64,000 bases of DNA from Dyadobacter chenhuakuii. Its GTDB lineage: Bacteria > Bacteroidota > Bacteroidia > Cytophagales > Spirosomataceae. The notes under the pieces are model-generated. The model saw nothing but the letters and a program-made list of their open reading frames with translations, had not been told where the DNA came from and did not search any database. How positions within the stretch are numbered: the stretch's first letter is position 1; every line of letters begins with the position of its first letter. The stretch covers positions 5,006,001 through 5,070,000 of the forward strand of contig NZ_CP098805.1 in NCBI RefSeq assembly GCF_023821985.2. Reading direction: 5' to 3'. Both the position numbers and the translations under genes were made by a program. Below, in pieces: positions 1-7,850 of the stretch.

Positions 1-1098
1 GTAAAATTTGTACTTAGTGTCTTCCTCCGTCCAGCCCACCGTGATTTCTATTTCAGGCTTATCATTGTATTTAATGCCGTTGGAAATCAGGTTTTGAAGG
101 ATTTGGGTCAATGTGATTTTTTCCGTTTCGAGCTCCATGGACATATTTCCATCGAAAACGAAACTGACGGGCTTTTTGCTGTTGAATGTTTCGTGCAGAT
201 CTTCCAAAAGAGAACTAATCACAAACCGCTCTTTCACCGTCTTCATCCGGCCCGCTCTTGAATACGATAGAATACCATTAATAAGGCTTTCCATACGGTG
301 AACGCGCCCGCGGAGCAGTTTGAACTGGTCCAGCGTATCGCCTTCGAGCAAATGGCTGATATCTTCTTCAATCCACTCAGAAAGGTTATTGATAGCGCGC
401 AGAGGCGCTTTCAAATCGTGACTTACGACATATGCAAACTGGTCCAGCTCAGCATTGATGCGTTCCAGGTCACGCATGTAGGATTTTAATTTCTTTTCTG
501 CCGAAACGCGCTCCGTAACGTCCGAAAATGTGCCAATGTAGCCAGTCAGCGCATGATCATGGAATTGTTTTGTAAGCGAAACGCCTATCCAGATCTCTTT
601 TTTCTGTGCCGTGAAAACCTTGATGGTCGCATTGATCGTCGATTCCCCGGAACTCAGCATTTCACTGATCTCCACTTGCGAATCGGAGAAAAAATCCATC
701 CAGTTGCGGTTAAGACATTCACTTACCGTGTAGCCTGTGATGGTTTCCCAGGCCTTATTCATGTAAATAATGTTGCCATTCCGATCCAGCTGCACCAAAA
801 CTTCGGTAATACTGCTCACCACTTCTTCCAGTCGCTTGTTGGTCAGTTCGGCTTCTTCGGTTTTCTCTGCGGCAATGCGGCTCAGTTCGCGGTTGGCCTT
901 GAAAAGTTCGCCGGAGCTTTGTTCCAGAATAAGCTCCACGCGGCCAAGGTCGTCCTGATACTCAGTATATGCTTGATTTACCGATAACAAAAAGTCCTGC
1001 AGATCGGGATGTTCGGCAAGTTCGGGCGGCAGCGATTTCCGGATCTGACGTTTCAGTAACCGGTGATAATTGACGTCCGTAAGTTCGGGCATGTTCAT
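1..1098 (-). CDS. PAS-domain sensor histidine kinase, 3' end outside window
   Basis: Cytoplasmic sensor kinase; only its first 366 codons are present, and the ATP-binding domain is cut by the window edge. The start is the ATG at 1098-1096 (protein begins MNMPELTD), one base after the stop of the FIST gene upstream, so the two are co-transcribed. In order: a short N-terminal region, a likely coiled coil near residues 50-80 (EEAELTNKRLEEV), a PAS domain near 85-200 (VLVQLDRNGNIIYMNKAWE), then a HisKA domain with the H-box VVSHDLKAPLRA and phospho-acceptor His227. The start of the HATPase domain shows the N-box QNLISNGIKYN (Asn336, Asn340). No membrane segment is visible, so the signal is probably internal or passed on by the FIST protein. 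The ligand is unknown. Confidence 0.9.
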   Translation of the reverse strand, partial: MNMPELTDVNYHRLLKRQIRKSLPPELAEHPDLQDFLLSVNQAYTEYQDDLGRVELILEQSSGELFKANRELSRIAAEKTEEAELTNKRLEEVVSSITEVLVQLDRNGNIIYMNKAWETITGYTVSECLNRNWMDFFSDSQVEISEMLSSGESTINATIKVFTAQKKEIWIGVSLTKQFHDHALTGYIGTFSDVTERVSAEKKLKSYMRDLERINAELDQFAYVVSHDLKAPLRAINNLSEWIEEDISHLLEGDTLDQFKLLRGRVHRMESLINGILSYSRAGRMKTVKERFVISSLLEDLHETFNSKKPVSFVFDGNMSMELETEKITLTQILQNLISNGIKYNDKPEIEITVGWTEEDTKYKFY

Positions 1099-1099
1099 T

Positions 1100-2224
1100 T
1101 TAATATTCTCTGAAAGTTGTAACGGTCATTGTCTGGTTGTGCAGCTCGCACAGCGAATTGCGGTTGAACGGCGCAAGCTCTCCATACGAATAAAAGCCTG
1201 TGATCACCGGACTATCCAGCACATCGGATACGCTTTCAACTTCTTCTTCAACCATTTGTTTGAGCACCAGCTTCCTGCCCACACAACTTACCAGAATGGC
1301 AAACTCAGGGTTGTTTTTAAGACCTTCCGAAGCGGCCTGGGCGGCTTCTTCGGCGCCGTTAATAAGCCTGTCGTTATTTGCTTTCATCAAACGAACAAAT
1401 GAGCCCTCGGGAATGTCGCCTGCGAAAGTGAGGCTTTTTTCATCTTCATTAATACCCAAGATCGTCCGCACAACCGGTGCACGATCTTCGCTGTCACGCA
1501 TGCTAAGCGGGAAAAGTAACCCGGAAGCAGGCAGTTCTTTGGCCTTGTCGCCCAGGAACGATTTGTACAGATCAAGCGCAGGCTCGCCGTCAATTTCAAA
1601 CAATATATTCTCTTTTGATCTCGTCACACGCCTGTCCAACCCGAAGCTGTCCCATCCGCCCCGCGAACCAAAGCCGATCGTCAGGTTTTCACCATAAAAG
1701 CCGATGGCAGCCACCGTCTCACTGGCAATGTTTCCGTCTGGTTCAACGATCACAGTTCTTGCAAAATGCGATCCGTCGCCGGCGAGTCCGCCTGTAAGCG
1801 AAACTTCGGAACCCAGCCCTTCAGCCATGCCTTTTACGAGGTCGGTGCCATTTACTTTCAGTCCGTCTGAGACTACAAAAACGTGTTTCAGGCCCTCTTT
1901 CGGAAGTTGTGAAACGAGGTTTTTACCGGCTTCAATGCTGCTGAAATGAATGTCTTCCAGCGCAACTTTGGAGCTTTTGACGATTGTATCATCAAATCGG
2001 ATGGCAGTAATGATGATGGTATTGTCTTTTACGGAGACGTTAGAGATTTCGCCTGCTGTGGAGCAACCGGAAAAAAGAGCTTCGGGATAAAGTGCTGCCA
2101 GCTGGGCAATTACATCGCTTTTTTCGAGGAGTTCCCGGTTTCCGAATACAAAAAAGAGTTGGGGTGAAAAGGAAAAGGTGACGTTCGAGGAGGCATTGGT
2201 GTACACCAATTGATTGATTTCCAT
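1100..2224 (-). CDS. FIST domain-containing signal transduction protein
   Basis: 374-residue protein with the layout of FIST sensory proteins: a FIST_N domain (about residues 25-220, with SGCSTAGEI and GGLAGDG motifs) followed by a FIST_C domain (about 225-355, ending in GFYSYGELAP). FIST is an established input module thought to bind small ligands such as amino acids, and is commonly coupled to kinases or cyclases. Here it stands alone but is followed after one base by a PAS histidine kinase, so an input/output pair is likely. There is no signal peptide or membrane helix. The start is the ATG at 2224. The ligand cannot be read from the sequence. Confidence 0.9.
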   Translation of the reverse strand: MEINQLVYTNASSNVTFSFSPQLFFVFGNRELLEKSDVIAQLAALYPEALFSGCSTAGEISNVSVKDNTIIITAIRFDDTIVKSSKVALEDIHFSSIEAGKNLVSQLPKEGLKHVFVVSDGLKVNGTDLVKGMAEGLGSEVSLTGGLAGDGSHFARTVIVEPDGNIASETVAAIGFYGENLTIGFGSRGGWDSFGLDRRVTRSKENILFEIDGEPALDLYKSFLGDKAKELPASGLLFPLSMRDSEDRAPVVRTILGINEDEKSLTFAGDIPEGSFVRLMKANNDRLINGAEEAAQAASEGLKNNPEFAILVSCVGRKLVLKQMVEEEVESVSDVLDSPVITGFYSYGELAPFNRNSLCELHNQTMTVTTFREY

Positions 2225-2329
2225 AAAAGATTGATCGGGCTCATGAATTTGATCAACAATTTACAGAAAACTTTTGACTGGCGAATTAATTTTACGCTGA
2301 ACCAAAAATTTATACTGGTGAAACGAACA

Positions 2330-3673
2330 TTAAGAGAGTGATGGAAACGAAATTCCCTTGATTTTCCTGAATAATTCAACCGCATACAAGTCTGTCATCC
2401 CCGAAACGAAGTCGAGAACAGTCTGGATTTTCGCATATTCGTCCGTTTTTGAAGTTATAAACTGCTTGGGAATCAGATCTACCAGCTTGCGTGAATAATG
2501 TGAATTATTATTGAGATAAGCAGGGACAAATTCTTCCAGCAAGCCGCCCATCACCTTGTAACCGGCCACTTCGATCTGTACAACGGAAGAATAATTGTAG
2601 ATTTTATTGACTGAAATCTTCGCAATGTCCTTCATAACAGAGCGGTAAGGCTCCTGGATTGCGTCGATCAGGCCTGAGTTGAAGTCGCCGCTGAGAATAG
2701 CATCCTGTTCGTTGTAAAACAACTCGGAACATTGGAAAATCAATGTGCTGATGGATTTAGCCCGTAACAAGCTGATTTTGGCATCTTCATCATCAATTTC
2801 CAAAAGGCGGGCTGGCATTTTAGGATCGTTGCAAAGGCGTAGCAACAATGTTTCCACCTCGCCATACGACAATATTTTCAGCCTGTGGGCGTCTTCGAGA
2901 TCGATAATGTTGTAGCAAATGTCATCCGCAGCTTCAACCAGGTAAACCAGTGGATGGCGCTTGTACACCAATGGTGATTCCGTAACCATATCCAGTTCCA
3001 GATCTGCTGCAATCTTTTGAAAACCAGTCTGCTCCGACTGAAAGAAGCCGTATTTTTTAGTGTAAATGTTCGATTTATTATGTCCTGCAATGGACTCGCA
3101 GGGATATTTGGCAATGGCTGCAAGCGTAGAGTAGGTGAGTGCAAAACTGCCGTAACCTTTGCCCGCGTAAGGGTGCGTGAGAATGCGGAATGCGTTGGCG
3201 TTGCCCTCAAAATGCGTCAGATCAGCCCATTGTGATTCGGTAACCTTGTCGCGATATTGTAAACCGGCATCATTGGTAAAATAATGTGAGATCGCCGCCT
3301 CACCAGAATGCCCGAATGCAGGATTACCGAGGTCGTGCGCCAGGCAGGCGGCCGACACAATGTTCCCTATTTCACTGATCAGCGGCAATTTATCATCAAT
3401 GTTCGGATCGTCCTTTTTGATTTTATTATAGAAAATCCTTCCTAAGGACTTGCCGACACTAGCCACTTCCAAGCTGTGTGTAAGCCGGTTATGGACAAAT
3501 ACGCTGCCCGGGAGCGGGAAAACCTGTGTTTTGTTTTGCAGTCTTCGGAATGGGGAGGAAAAAATCAGGCGGTCGTAATCACGCTGGAATTCCGATCTTG
3601 CCTCAGCCGGATCGGCATTGTATTTGTCTTCACTGCCCCACCGTTTCGCCGAAAGTAATTTCTCCCACTTCAT
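2330..3673 (-). CDS. dgt: Deoxyguanosinetriphosphate triphosphohydrolase (dGTPase)
   Basis: Metal-dependent HD-superfamily enzyme that hydrolyses dNTPs to nucleoside and triphosphate and so helps set the dNTP pool. The 447-residue length is normal. The N-terminal block FSSPFRRLQNKTQVFPL is typical of dGTPases. The HD metal site is visible as His66 (RLTHSLEVA), the His113-Asp114 pair (LAHDLGNPAFGHSGE) and a later Asp in EAADDICYNI. The start is the ATG at 3673, and a promoter-like -7 box lies 24 bases upstream. It is on the same strand as the FIST/kinase pair but 105 bases away, so it may be a separate unit. Confidence 0.95.
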   Translation of the reverse strand: MKWEKLLSAKRWGSEDKYNADPAEARSEFQRDYDRLIFSSPFRRLQNKTQVFPLPGSVFVHNRLTHSLEVASVGKSLGRIFYNKIKKDDPNIDDKLPLISEIGNIVSAACLAHDLGNPAFGHSGEAAISHYFTNDAGLQYRDKVTESQWADLTHFEGNANAFRILTHPYAGKGYGSFALTYSTLAAIAKYPCESIAGHNKSNIYTKKYGFFQSEQTGFQKIAADLELDMVTESPLVYKRHPLVYLVEAADDICYNIIDLEDAHRLKILSYGEVETLLLRLCNDPKMPARLLEIDDEDAKISLLRAKSISTLIFQCSELFYNEQDAILSGDFNSGLIDAIQEPYRSVMKDIAKISVNKIYNYSSVVQIEVAGYKVMGGLLEEFVPAYLNNNSHYSRKLVDLIPKQFITSKTDEYAKIQTVLDFVSGMTDLYAVELFRKIKGISFPSLS

Positions 3674-3696
3674 TATTCAAGAATTTTAATTGTCGG

Positions 3697-3704
3697 CAAA
3701 ACTA
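3697..3704 (-). promoter_or_regulatory. Candidate -7 promoter element for dgt
   Basis: On the minus strand this reads TAGTTTTG, an exact match to the Bacteroidota -7 consensus TAnnTTTG, 24 bases upstream of the dgt ATG. The expected -33 TTG at the 20-base spacing is TTC, so only the -7 half is well supported. Confidence 0.4.
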
Positions 3705-3838
3705 ATCCCTTTCCGGTAATTAAGGAATAACAGGCGCTGTGGATTGCAATGGGCCGACAACTGGCATTGGTAGTTTCGCAAGTCGGGGCGCTTTTGATTT
3801 CTACACGGATTCCATTTGAAGATCTAAATTGAAGATAT

Positions 3839-4915
3839 ATGAAAAGGCTTTTAATAATAATCGCATTCTTAGCCAATGTGCTCATCATAAGCACTTCCGG
3901 AACATTGTCGGCTGCATCCGGCCACGATTTGGAAGGTCATACAAAAGACGAGAAACTTGCCAAAGAAATGGCGACTGTTGTCACGGCATTTCTCAAATCA
4001 CTTTCTGCCGACCAGCTTTCAGAAACCAAGCTTCCTTACGACGATCCTGCCCGTTTCGACTGGAATTTTACGCCCCGCAAGCGAAAAGGGATTACTTTCA
4101 AGACCATGAGTGAATCGCAGCGTAAGTCGGCCATGGATATGATCAGGCTTGTTTTGAGCCAGGAAGGTTATACCAAAGCCGAGCAGATCATTGACCTGGA
4201 AAACGTGCTCAGGGTTGTTGAAACACGCCCTGCTAACGACACTTACCGCGATCCCGAAAACTTTGCATTCCTCGTTTTTGGCGAGCCGGGAAGCGATCCC
4301 TGGGGTTGGCGGGTGGAAGGCCATCATTTATCGCTGCACTTCTCATCCATCAAAGGTGAAATTGCTTACACACCGAGTTTTATGGGCAGTAATCCGGGTA
4401 ACGTCATGGCCAATGTTCCTCAAAAGGGCCTGCGGATCCTGAAAAATGAAGAAGATTCAGCATTTGAACTATTACACTTATTGAATGAAAAGCAGCTAGA
4501 AAAAGCCGTTATAGGAAACCCCGCACCCAACGAAATGTTCACTTCCAATTCCAGGAAGGCATCTTTGGAGAAAATGCAAGGCATCCCGATGGGAGAAATG
4601 ATCGCTACGCAGAAAGCAGCATTCAAAAAACTCATCATGTCATATTTGCAGCGTTACCACGTAACATTAAAAAACCAGCAATGGGCCGAGCTGGAAAAAA
4701 CCGGCCTCGACAAAATACATTTCGCCTGGATGGGCGATCAGAAAAACATCATCGGATCAGGCCAGGGCCACTATTACCGAATCCACGGCCCCACCTTCCT
4801 CATCGAATTTGACAACACCCAAAACAGCGGCAACCACATTCATTCGGTGGTAAGGGATTTGGTAAATGATTTTGGGGAAGATATGTTGCGGAGGCATTAT
4901 GAGAAGGCGCATTAA
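3839..4915 (+). CDS. DUF3500 domain-containing secreted protein
   Basis: 358 residues. It begins with a signal peptide (MKRLLIIIAFLANVLIISTS, cleavage near SAAS-G at about residue 27), so it is exported to the periplasm or beyond. The rest matches the DUF3500 family by eye: an early block with DPARFDWNFTPRKRKG, then WGWRVEGHHLSLHF, MGSNPGNV, and a C-terminal GPTFLIEFDNTQNSGNHIHS. The family's function is not established; the conserved His/Asp-rich tail suggests metal binding or catalysis, but that is a guess. No partner gene is obvious. Its stop codon is only 8 bases before the next ATG. Confidence 0.85.
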   Translation: MKRLLIIIAFLANVLIISTSGTLSAASGHDLEGHTKDEKLAKEMATVVTAFLKSLSADQLSETKLPYDDPARFDWNFTPRKRKGITFKTMSESQRKSAMDMIRLVLSQEGYTKAEQIIDLENVLRVVETRPANDTYRDPENFAFLVFGEPGSDPWGWRVEGHHLSLHFSSIKGEIAYTPSFMGSNPGNVMANVPQKGLRILKNEEDSAFELLHLLNEKQLEKAVIGNPAPNEMFTSNSRKASLEKMQGIPMGEMIATQKAAFKKLIMSYLQRYHVTLKNQQWAELEKTGLDKIHFAWMGDQKNIIGSGQGHYYRIHGPTFLIEFDNTQNSGNHIHSVVRDLVNDFGEDMLRRHYEKAH

Positions 4916-4920
4916 CTTTG
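4913..4920 (+). promoter_or_regulatory. Promoter-like -7 box abutting the pseudouridine synthase start
   Basis: TAACTTTG matches TAnnTTTG exactly. It begins with the TAA stop of the DUF3500 gene and ends 3 bases before the ATG at 4924. If used, the transcript would start at or near the A of the ATG. A TTG lies 24 bases upstream of the box rather than the usual ~20. This may be chance. Confidence 0.3.
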
Positions 4921-4923
4921 TGT

Positions 4924-5538
4924 ATGATAACAACCCACACCCACCACCATTACTACATTATCAACAAGCCCCCCAATATGGTTTCACAGTTTGTGAGTCC
5001 GGATGATGTGGGGTTGCTGGGGGATCTGGCGTTTGAATTTCCGGAAGGGATTCATGCGATTGGACGGTTGGATGGACATTCTGAGGGGCTTTTGATCCTT
5101 ACCACGAATAAGAGAGTAACCAATCTGCTGTTTCAGGGAGAGGTTCCGCATAAGCGCACTTACTGGGTGAATGTGGGGCATCACGTCAGTGAGGAAACGC
5201 TGCATAAACTCAGGACGGGCATTGGAATACGGATAAAAGGCGACGTTGAATATGTGACGTCACCTTGCGAAGTTGAGATCATTCCCAGGCCTGAGATATT
5301 AGTGCCACATGCGAGTGAAAGCTGGGAAGGCGTGCCCAACACCTGGCTCAAAATCACATTGACAGAGGGGAAATATCATCAGATCCGTAAAATGGTGCGG
5401 ACCGCTGGTCACCGCTGCAAACGACTTATCCGGGTCAGTATAGAGGATCTGGAATTGGGAGACCTTGCTGCCGGTGGTGTAAAAGAAATTGAGGAAAGCG
5501 AATTTTTTAGGTTATTGAAGATCGATAACTGGCAATAA
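4924..5538 (+). CDS. Pseudouridine synthase, RluB/RluE/RsuA family
   Basis: Converts a specific uridine in ribosomal RNA to pseudouridine. The catalytic motif GRLDGHSEGLLILT is present with catalytic Asp50, preceded by the family's YYIINKPPNMVS block, and the C-terminal YHQIRKMVRTAGHRCKRLIR is the RsuA-family signature. The 204-residue form has no N-terminal S4 domain, which fits the short RluE-type enzymes acting on 23S rRNA. The target base is inferred from similarity only. I chose ATG 4924; an in-frame TTG at 4918 would overlap the -7-like box. The N-terminus is unusually His/Thr-rich (ITTHTHHHYY). Confidence 0.88.
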   Translation: MITTHTHHHYYIINKPPNMVSQFVSPDDVGLLGDLAFEFPEGIHAIGRLDGHSEGLLILTTNKRVTNLLFQGEVPHKRTYWVNVGHHVSEETLHKLRTGIGIRIKGDVEYVTSPCEVEIIPRPEILVPHASESWEGVPNTWLKITLTEGKYHQIRKMVRTAGHRCKRLIRVSIEDLELGDLAAGGVKEIEESEFFRLLKIDNWQ

Positions 5539-5554
5539 CGAAAACAACCCCGAC

Positions 5555-5923
5555 ATGAACTTAATAGGCAACATCATCTGGCTCATCTTTGGCGGATTCA
5601 TCGTCTTTCTGGAATATATGATTGCCGGGCTGGCGCTCTGCCTGACCATCATCGGCATTCCGTTTGGTATACAATGCTTTAAAATAGGTCTTCTGACGCT
5701 ATTTCCTTTCGGGCAGCAGGTTAGGGAGGTTCCGGGGAACACCGGCTGTTTATCCACGATCTTCAACATTCTCTGGATTGTGCTGGGCGGCATCTGGATT
5801 GCGCTTACGCATCTTATTTTTGGTGTGATCCTTGCCATAACGATTATCGGTCTGCCCTTTGCGCGCCAACATTTTAAGCTGATGAGCTTGTCCTTCACGC
5901 CGTTTGGCAAAGAAATTTACTAG
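5555..5923 (+). CDS. YccF domain-containing inner membrane protein
   Basis: 122-residue membrane protein made of two YccF-type repeats, each with a hydrophobic hairpin followed by the conserved tail GIPFGIQCFKIGLLTLFPFG (first copy) and GLPFARQHFKLMSLSFTPFG (second copy). Membrane segments lie near residues 5-40 and 68-100. YccF proteins are widespread but of unknown function. It starts at ATG 5555, 16 bases after the pseudouridine synthase gene, so it is probably co-transcribed with it. Confidence 0.9.
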   Translation: MNLIGNIIWLIFGGFIVFLEYMIAGLALCLTIIGIPFGIQCFKIGLLTLFPFGQQVREVPGNTGCLSTIFNILWIVLGGIWIALTHLIFGVILAITIIGLPFARQHFKLMSLSFTPFGKEIY

Positions 5924-5950
5924 TCATTATTTCATTTGACTGTAAAAAAC

Positions 5951-6940
5951 ATGAAAGCCATTATAATCTCGCAGCCCGGCGGCCCGGAAGTGCTTCAAAT
6001 AGAGGAACGGCCAATGCCTCAACCGGCTGCTAACCAAGTCCTGATCAAGGTTTATGCGGCAGGGATCAACCGTCCCGACGTGTTTCAGCGGAAGGGAAAT
6101 TATCCGCCGCCGGCATGGGCGCCACAGGATATTCCGGGACTGGAAGTTGCTGGAATTATTGAGCAGGTTGGGCATGATGTTGCTGATTGGAAAAAAGGCG
6201 ATGCCGTTTGTGCATTGCTGCCAGGAGGCGGTTATGCGGATTATGCGGTTGCGCAAGCAGGCCACTGTCTGCCTGTTCCCGGCGGCTTCGATTTCGTGCA
6301 GGCGGCTTCCCTTCCGGAAACGGTTTTTACGGTTTGGCACAATGCATTTCAAAGGGGCGGTTTAAAAAGCGGCGACAATTTCCTGGTTCATGGTGGCACA
6401 AGCGGAATCGGGATTACGGCCATTCAGCTTGCAAAAGCCTGGGGCGCAAAGGTTTTTGCGACGGCTGGCTCGGAGGAAAAATGCAGTGCTTGCGTTACGC
6501 TGGGTGCGGATATTTGTATTAACTACAAAACCGATGATTTTGAAGAAAAGCTGAAAAATGAAGGCATAGACGTCATTCTGGATATGGTAGGCGGTGATTA
6601 TATTCCTAAAAATATCCGGTTACTGCGGGAAGATGGGCGGCTTGTTTTTATCAACACCATGAAAGGCGGCAAGCTCGAAGGCACCGAAGTAGATTTCGGC
6701 ATGATCATGAAAAAGCGCCTGACAATCACCGGCAGCACGCTACGCAATAGAAGCGATGAATTCAAAACGGCACTTGCGAAGGAAATAAGGGCGAATGTTT
6801 GGCCGATTATAGAAAGCGGAGATTTCAAAACCGTTATAGCAGCTCAATTTCCATTAAACGAAGCCTCAAAAGCACAGGCATTAATGGAAACGAGCGGGCA
6901 TATCGGGAAAATTGTCCTGGTTAATGATTGGGAGTCGTAA
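5951..6940 (+). CDS. NAD(P)H:quinone oxidoreductase, zinc-independent MDR family
   Basis: 329-residue medium-chain dehydrogenase/reductase of the QOR/PIG3 type, which uses NADPH to reduce quinones or enones. An N-terminal GroES-like domain (MKAIIISQPGGPEVLQI, AGINRPDVFQRKGNYPPP) is followed by a Rossmann domain with the dinucleotide motif HGGTSGIGITAIQLAKAWGA. No structural or catalytic zinc cysteines are seen, as expected for the QOR branch. I use ATG 5951 because the family starts at MKAI; an in-frame TTG lies at 5936. Its 3' end overlaps the convergent alpha/beta hydrolase gene by 20 bases. Confidence 0.92.
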   Translation: MKAIIISQPGGPEVLQIEERPMPQPAANQVLIKVYAAGINRPDVFQRKGNYPPPAWAPQDIPGLEVAGIIEQVGHDVADWKKGDAVCALLPGGGYADYAVAQAGHCLPVPGGFDFVQAASLPETVFTVWHNAFQRGGLKSGDNFLVHGGTSGIGITAIQLAKAWGAKVFATAGSEEKCSACVTLGADICINYKTDDFEEKLKNEGIDVILDMVGGDYIPKNIRLLREDGRLVFINTMKGGKLEGTEVDFGMIMKKRLTITGSTLRNRSDEFKTALAKEIRANVWPIIESGDFKTVIAAQFPLNEASKAQALMETSGHIGKIVLVNDWES

Positions 6941-7592
6941 CCCAGTTGTCGCTTAATTTCTTATTCAAAATATCTGAAATCTGTTTTGCCTGCGCGTATA
7001 CCATCAAATGTCCGGCGCCATCGATTGACACATCGGGTTTCACCATTTTTATCGGGATCAATTTATCGGCGGTGCCGTGAATGTGATACAGGTTTTCCAG
7101 ATTGTCCTGTCTTTTCCAGCTGCCCATTCTTACCAAAGCCCATTTTAAAAAACGGCTGTCGGTGTCGTGTAAAATGGATTTCAGCAGCGATTTCAGCTCG
7201 GGTGTATCCGCACCGAAAAATTTATAGGTAAATGTATTGGTTGATTTCAAAAACGGAGCTGCGAATGGGCTTAGTAACAAAAATTTGGTTAACCCCTGAT
7301 AAAATTTTGAAACCGGGACGCCGGTTGGTGTGCTAGAAATGATGACAATCTGCTCTGGATGAACGATATGTGCAAGTTCTGAGGCGACAATCCCGCCAAA
7401 TGATAAGCCTACCAACTGGAAGGGACGGGTTGTGTCAATTTGTGAAACGAGCCTGCCCGCATAATCTGTTATACTTTCCTTTTTTAATGGTTCTATCCAA
7501 TCTATATAATGTACCGCAAAACGGTCGTCCAGTTCCAATTTGCTGAAAACACGTTTATCAGCGCCTAAGCCGCTCAAAAAGTAGAGATTCAT
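6921..7592 (-). CDS. Alpha/beta hydrolase
   Basis: 223-residue cytoplasmic alpha/beta-hydrolase. Seen: an oxyanion region near MNLYFLSGLGADKR, the nucleophile elbow VGLSFGG with Ser64, an acid in HGTADKLIP and a C-terminal His in DGAGHLMVY, i.e. a complete Ser-Asp-His set. The frame is open up to 7796, but ATG 7592 is preferred because the hydrolase fold starts there and the preceding 68 codons look non-coding. The substrate is unknown. The gene is convergent with the quinone oxidoreductase gene. Confidence 0.85.
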   Translation of the reverse strand: MNLYFLSGLGADKRVFSKLELDDRFAVHYIDWIEPLKKESITDYAGRLVSQIDTTRPFQLVGLSFGGIVASELAHIVHPEQIVIISSTPTGVPVSKFYQGLTKFLLLSPFAAPFLKSTNTFTYKFFGADTPELKSLLKSILHDTDSRFLKWALVRMGSWKRQDNLENLYHIHGTADKLIPIKMVKPDVSIDGAGHLMVYAQAKQISDILNKKLSDNWVTTPNH

Positions 7593-7850
7593 TTTATCGT
7601 TGTCCGGCGCTGTTGGTCGTTGGTGCGTATTCGCCGTTCCAGCCGATAAAGTATGCTCATTTCCTAAATTTGCTACAAACGATTTTTCTAACGGTCGGTT
7701 CGCACCATTTAACGTAGACTGACCGAAAATTTCGGCGCTCCGAACCGTTAGATAGATGGTCAGGCAAATGTGGGAAATGTTGATATTCGAAAGCATAATC
7801 GATCTTAAAAGCCAAACGAATATACGTAAGGGACTAAGAAAAAGATTGAG
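7593..7850. other. Intergenic stretch with short palindromes
   Basis: No gene is seen in this 258-base gap between the TonB receptor stop and the hydrolase start. It contains an 8-base inverted pair (CTAACGGT at 7688-7695 and ACCGTTAG at 7744-7751) enclosing a small hairpin CCGAAA-A-TTTCGG at 7723-7735. It may act as a terminator or be a decayed element; no U-tract follows. Confidence 0.4.

Noticed and set aside
1200..1697. 165-codon plus-strand frame opposite the FIST gene
   Set aside because: Antisense shadow; Ser-rich translation without motifs.
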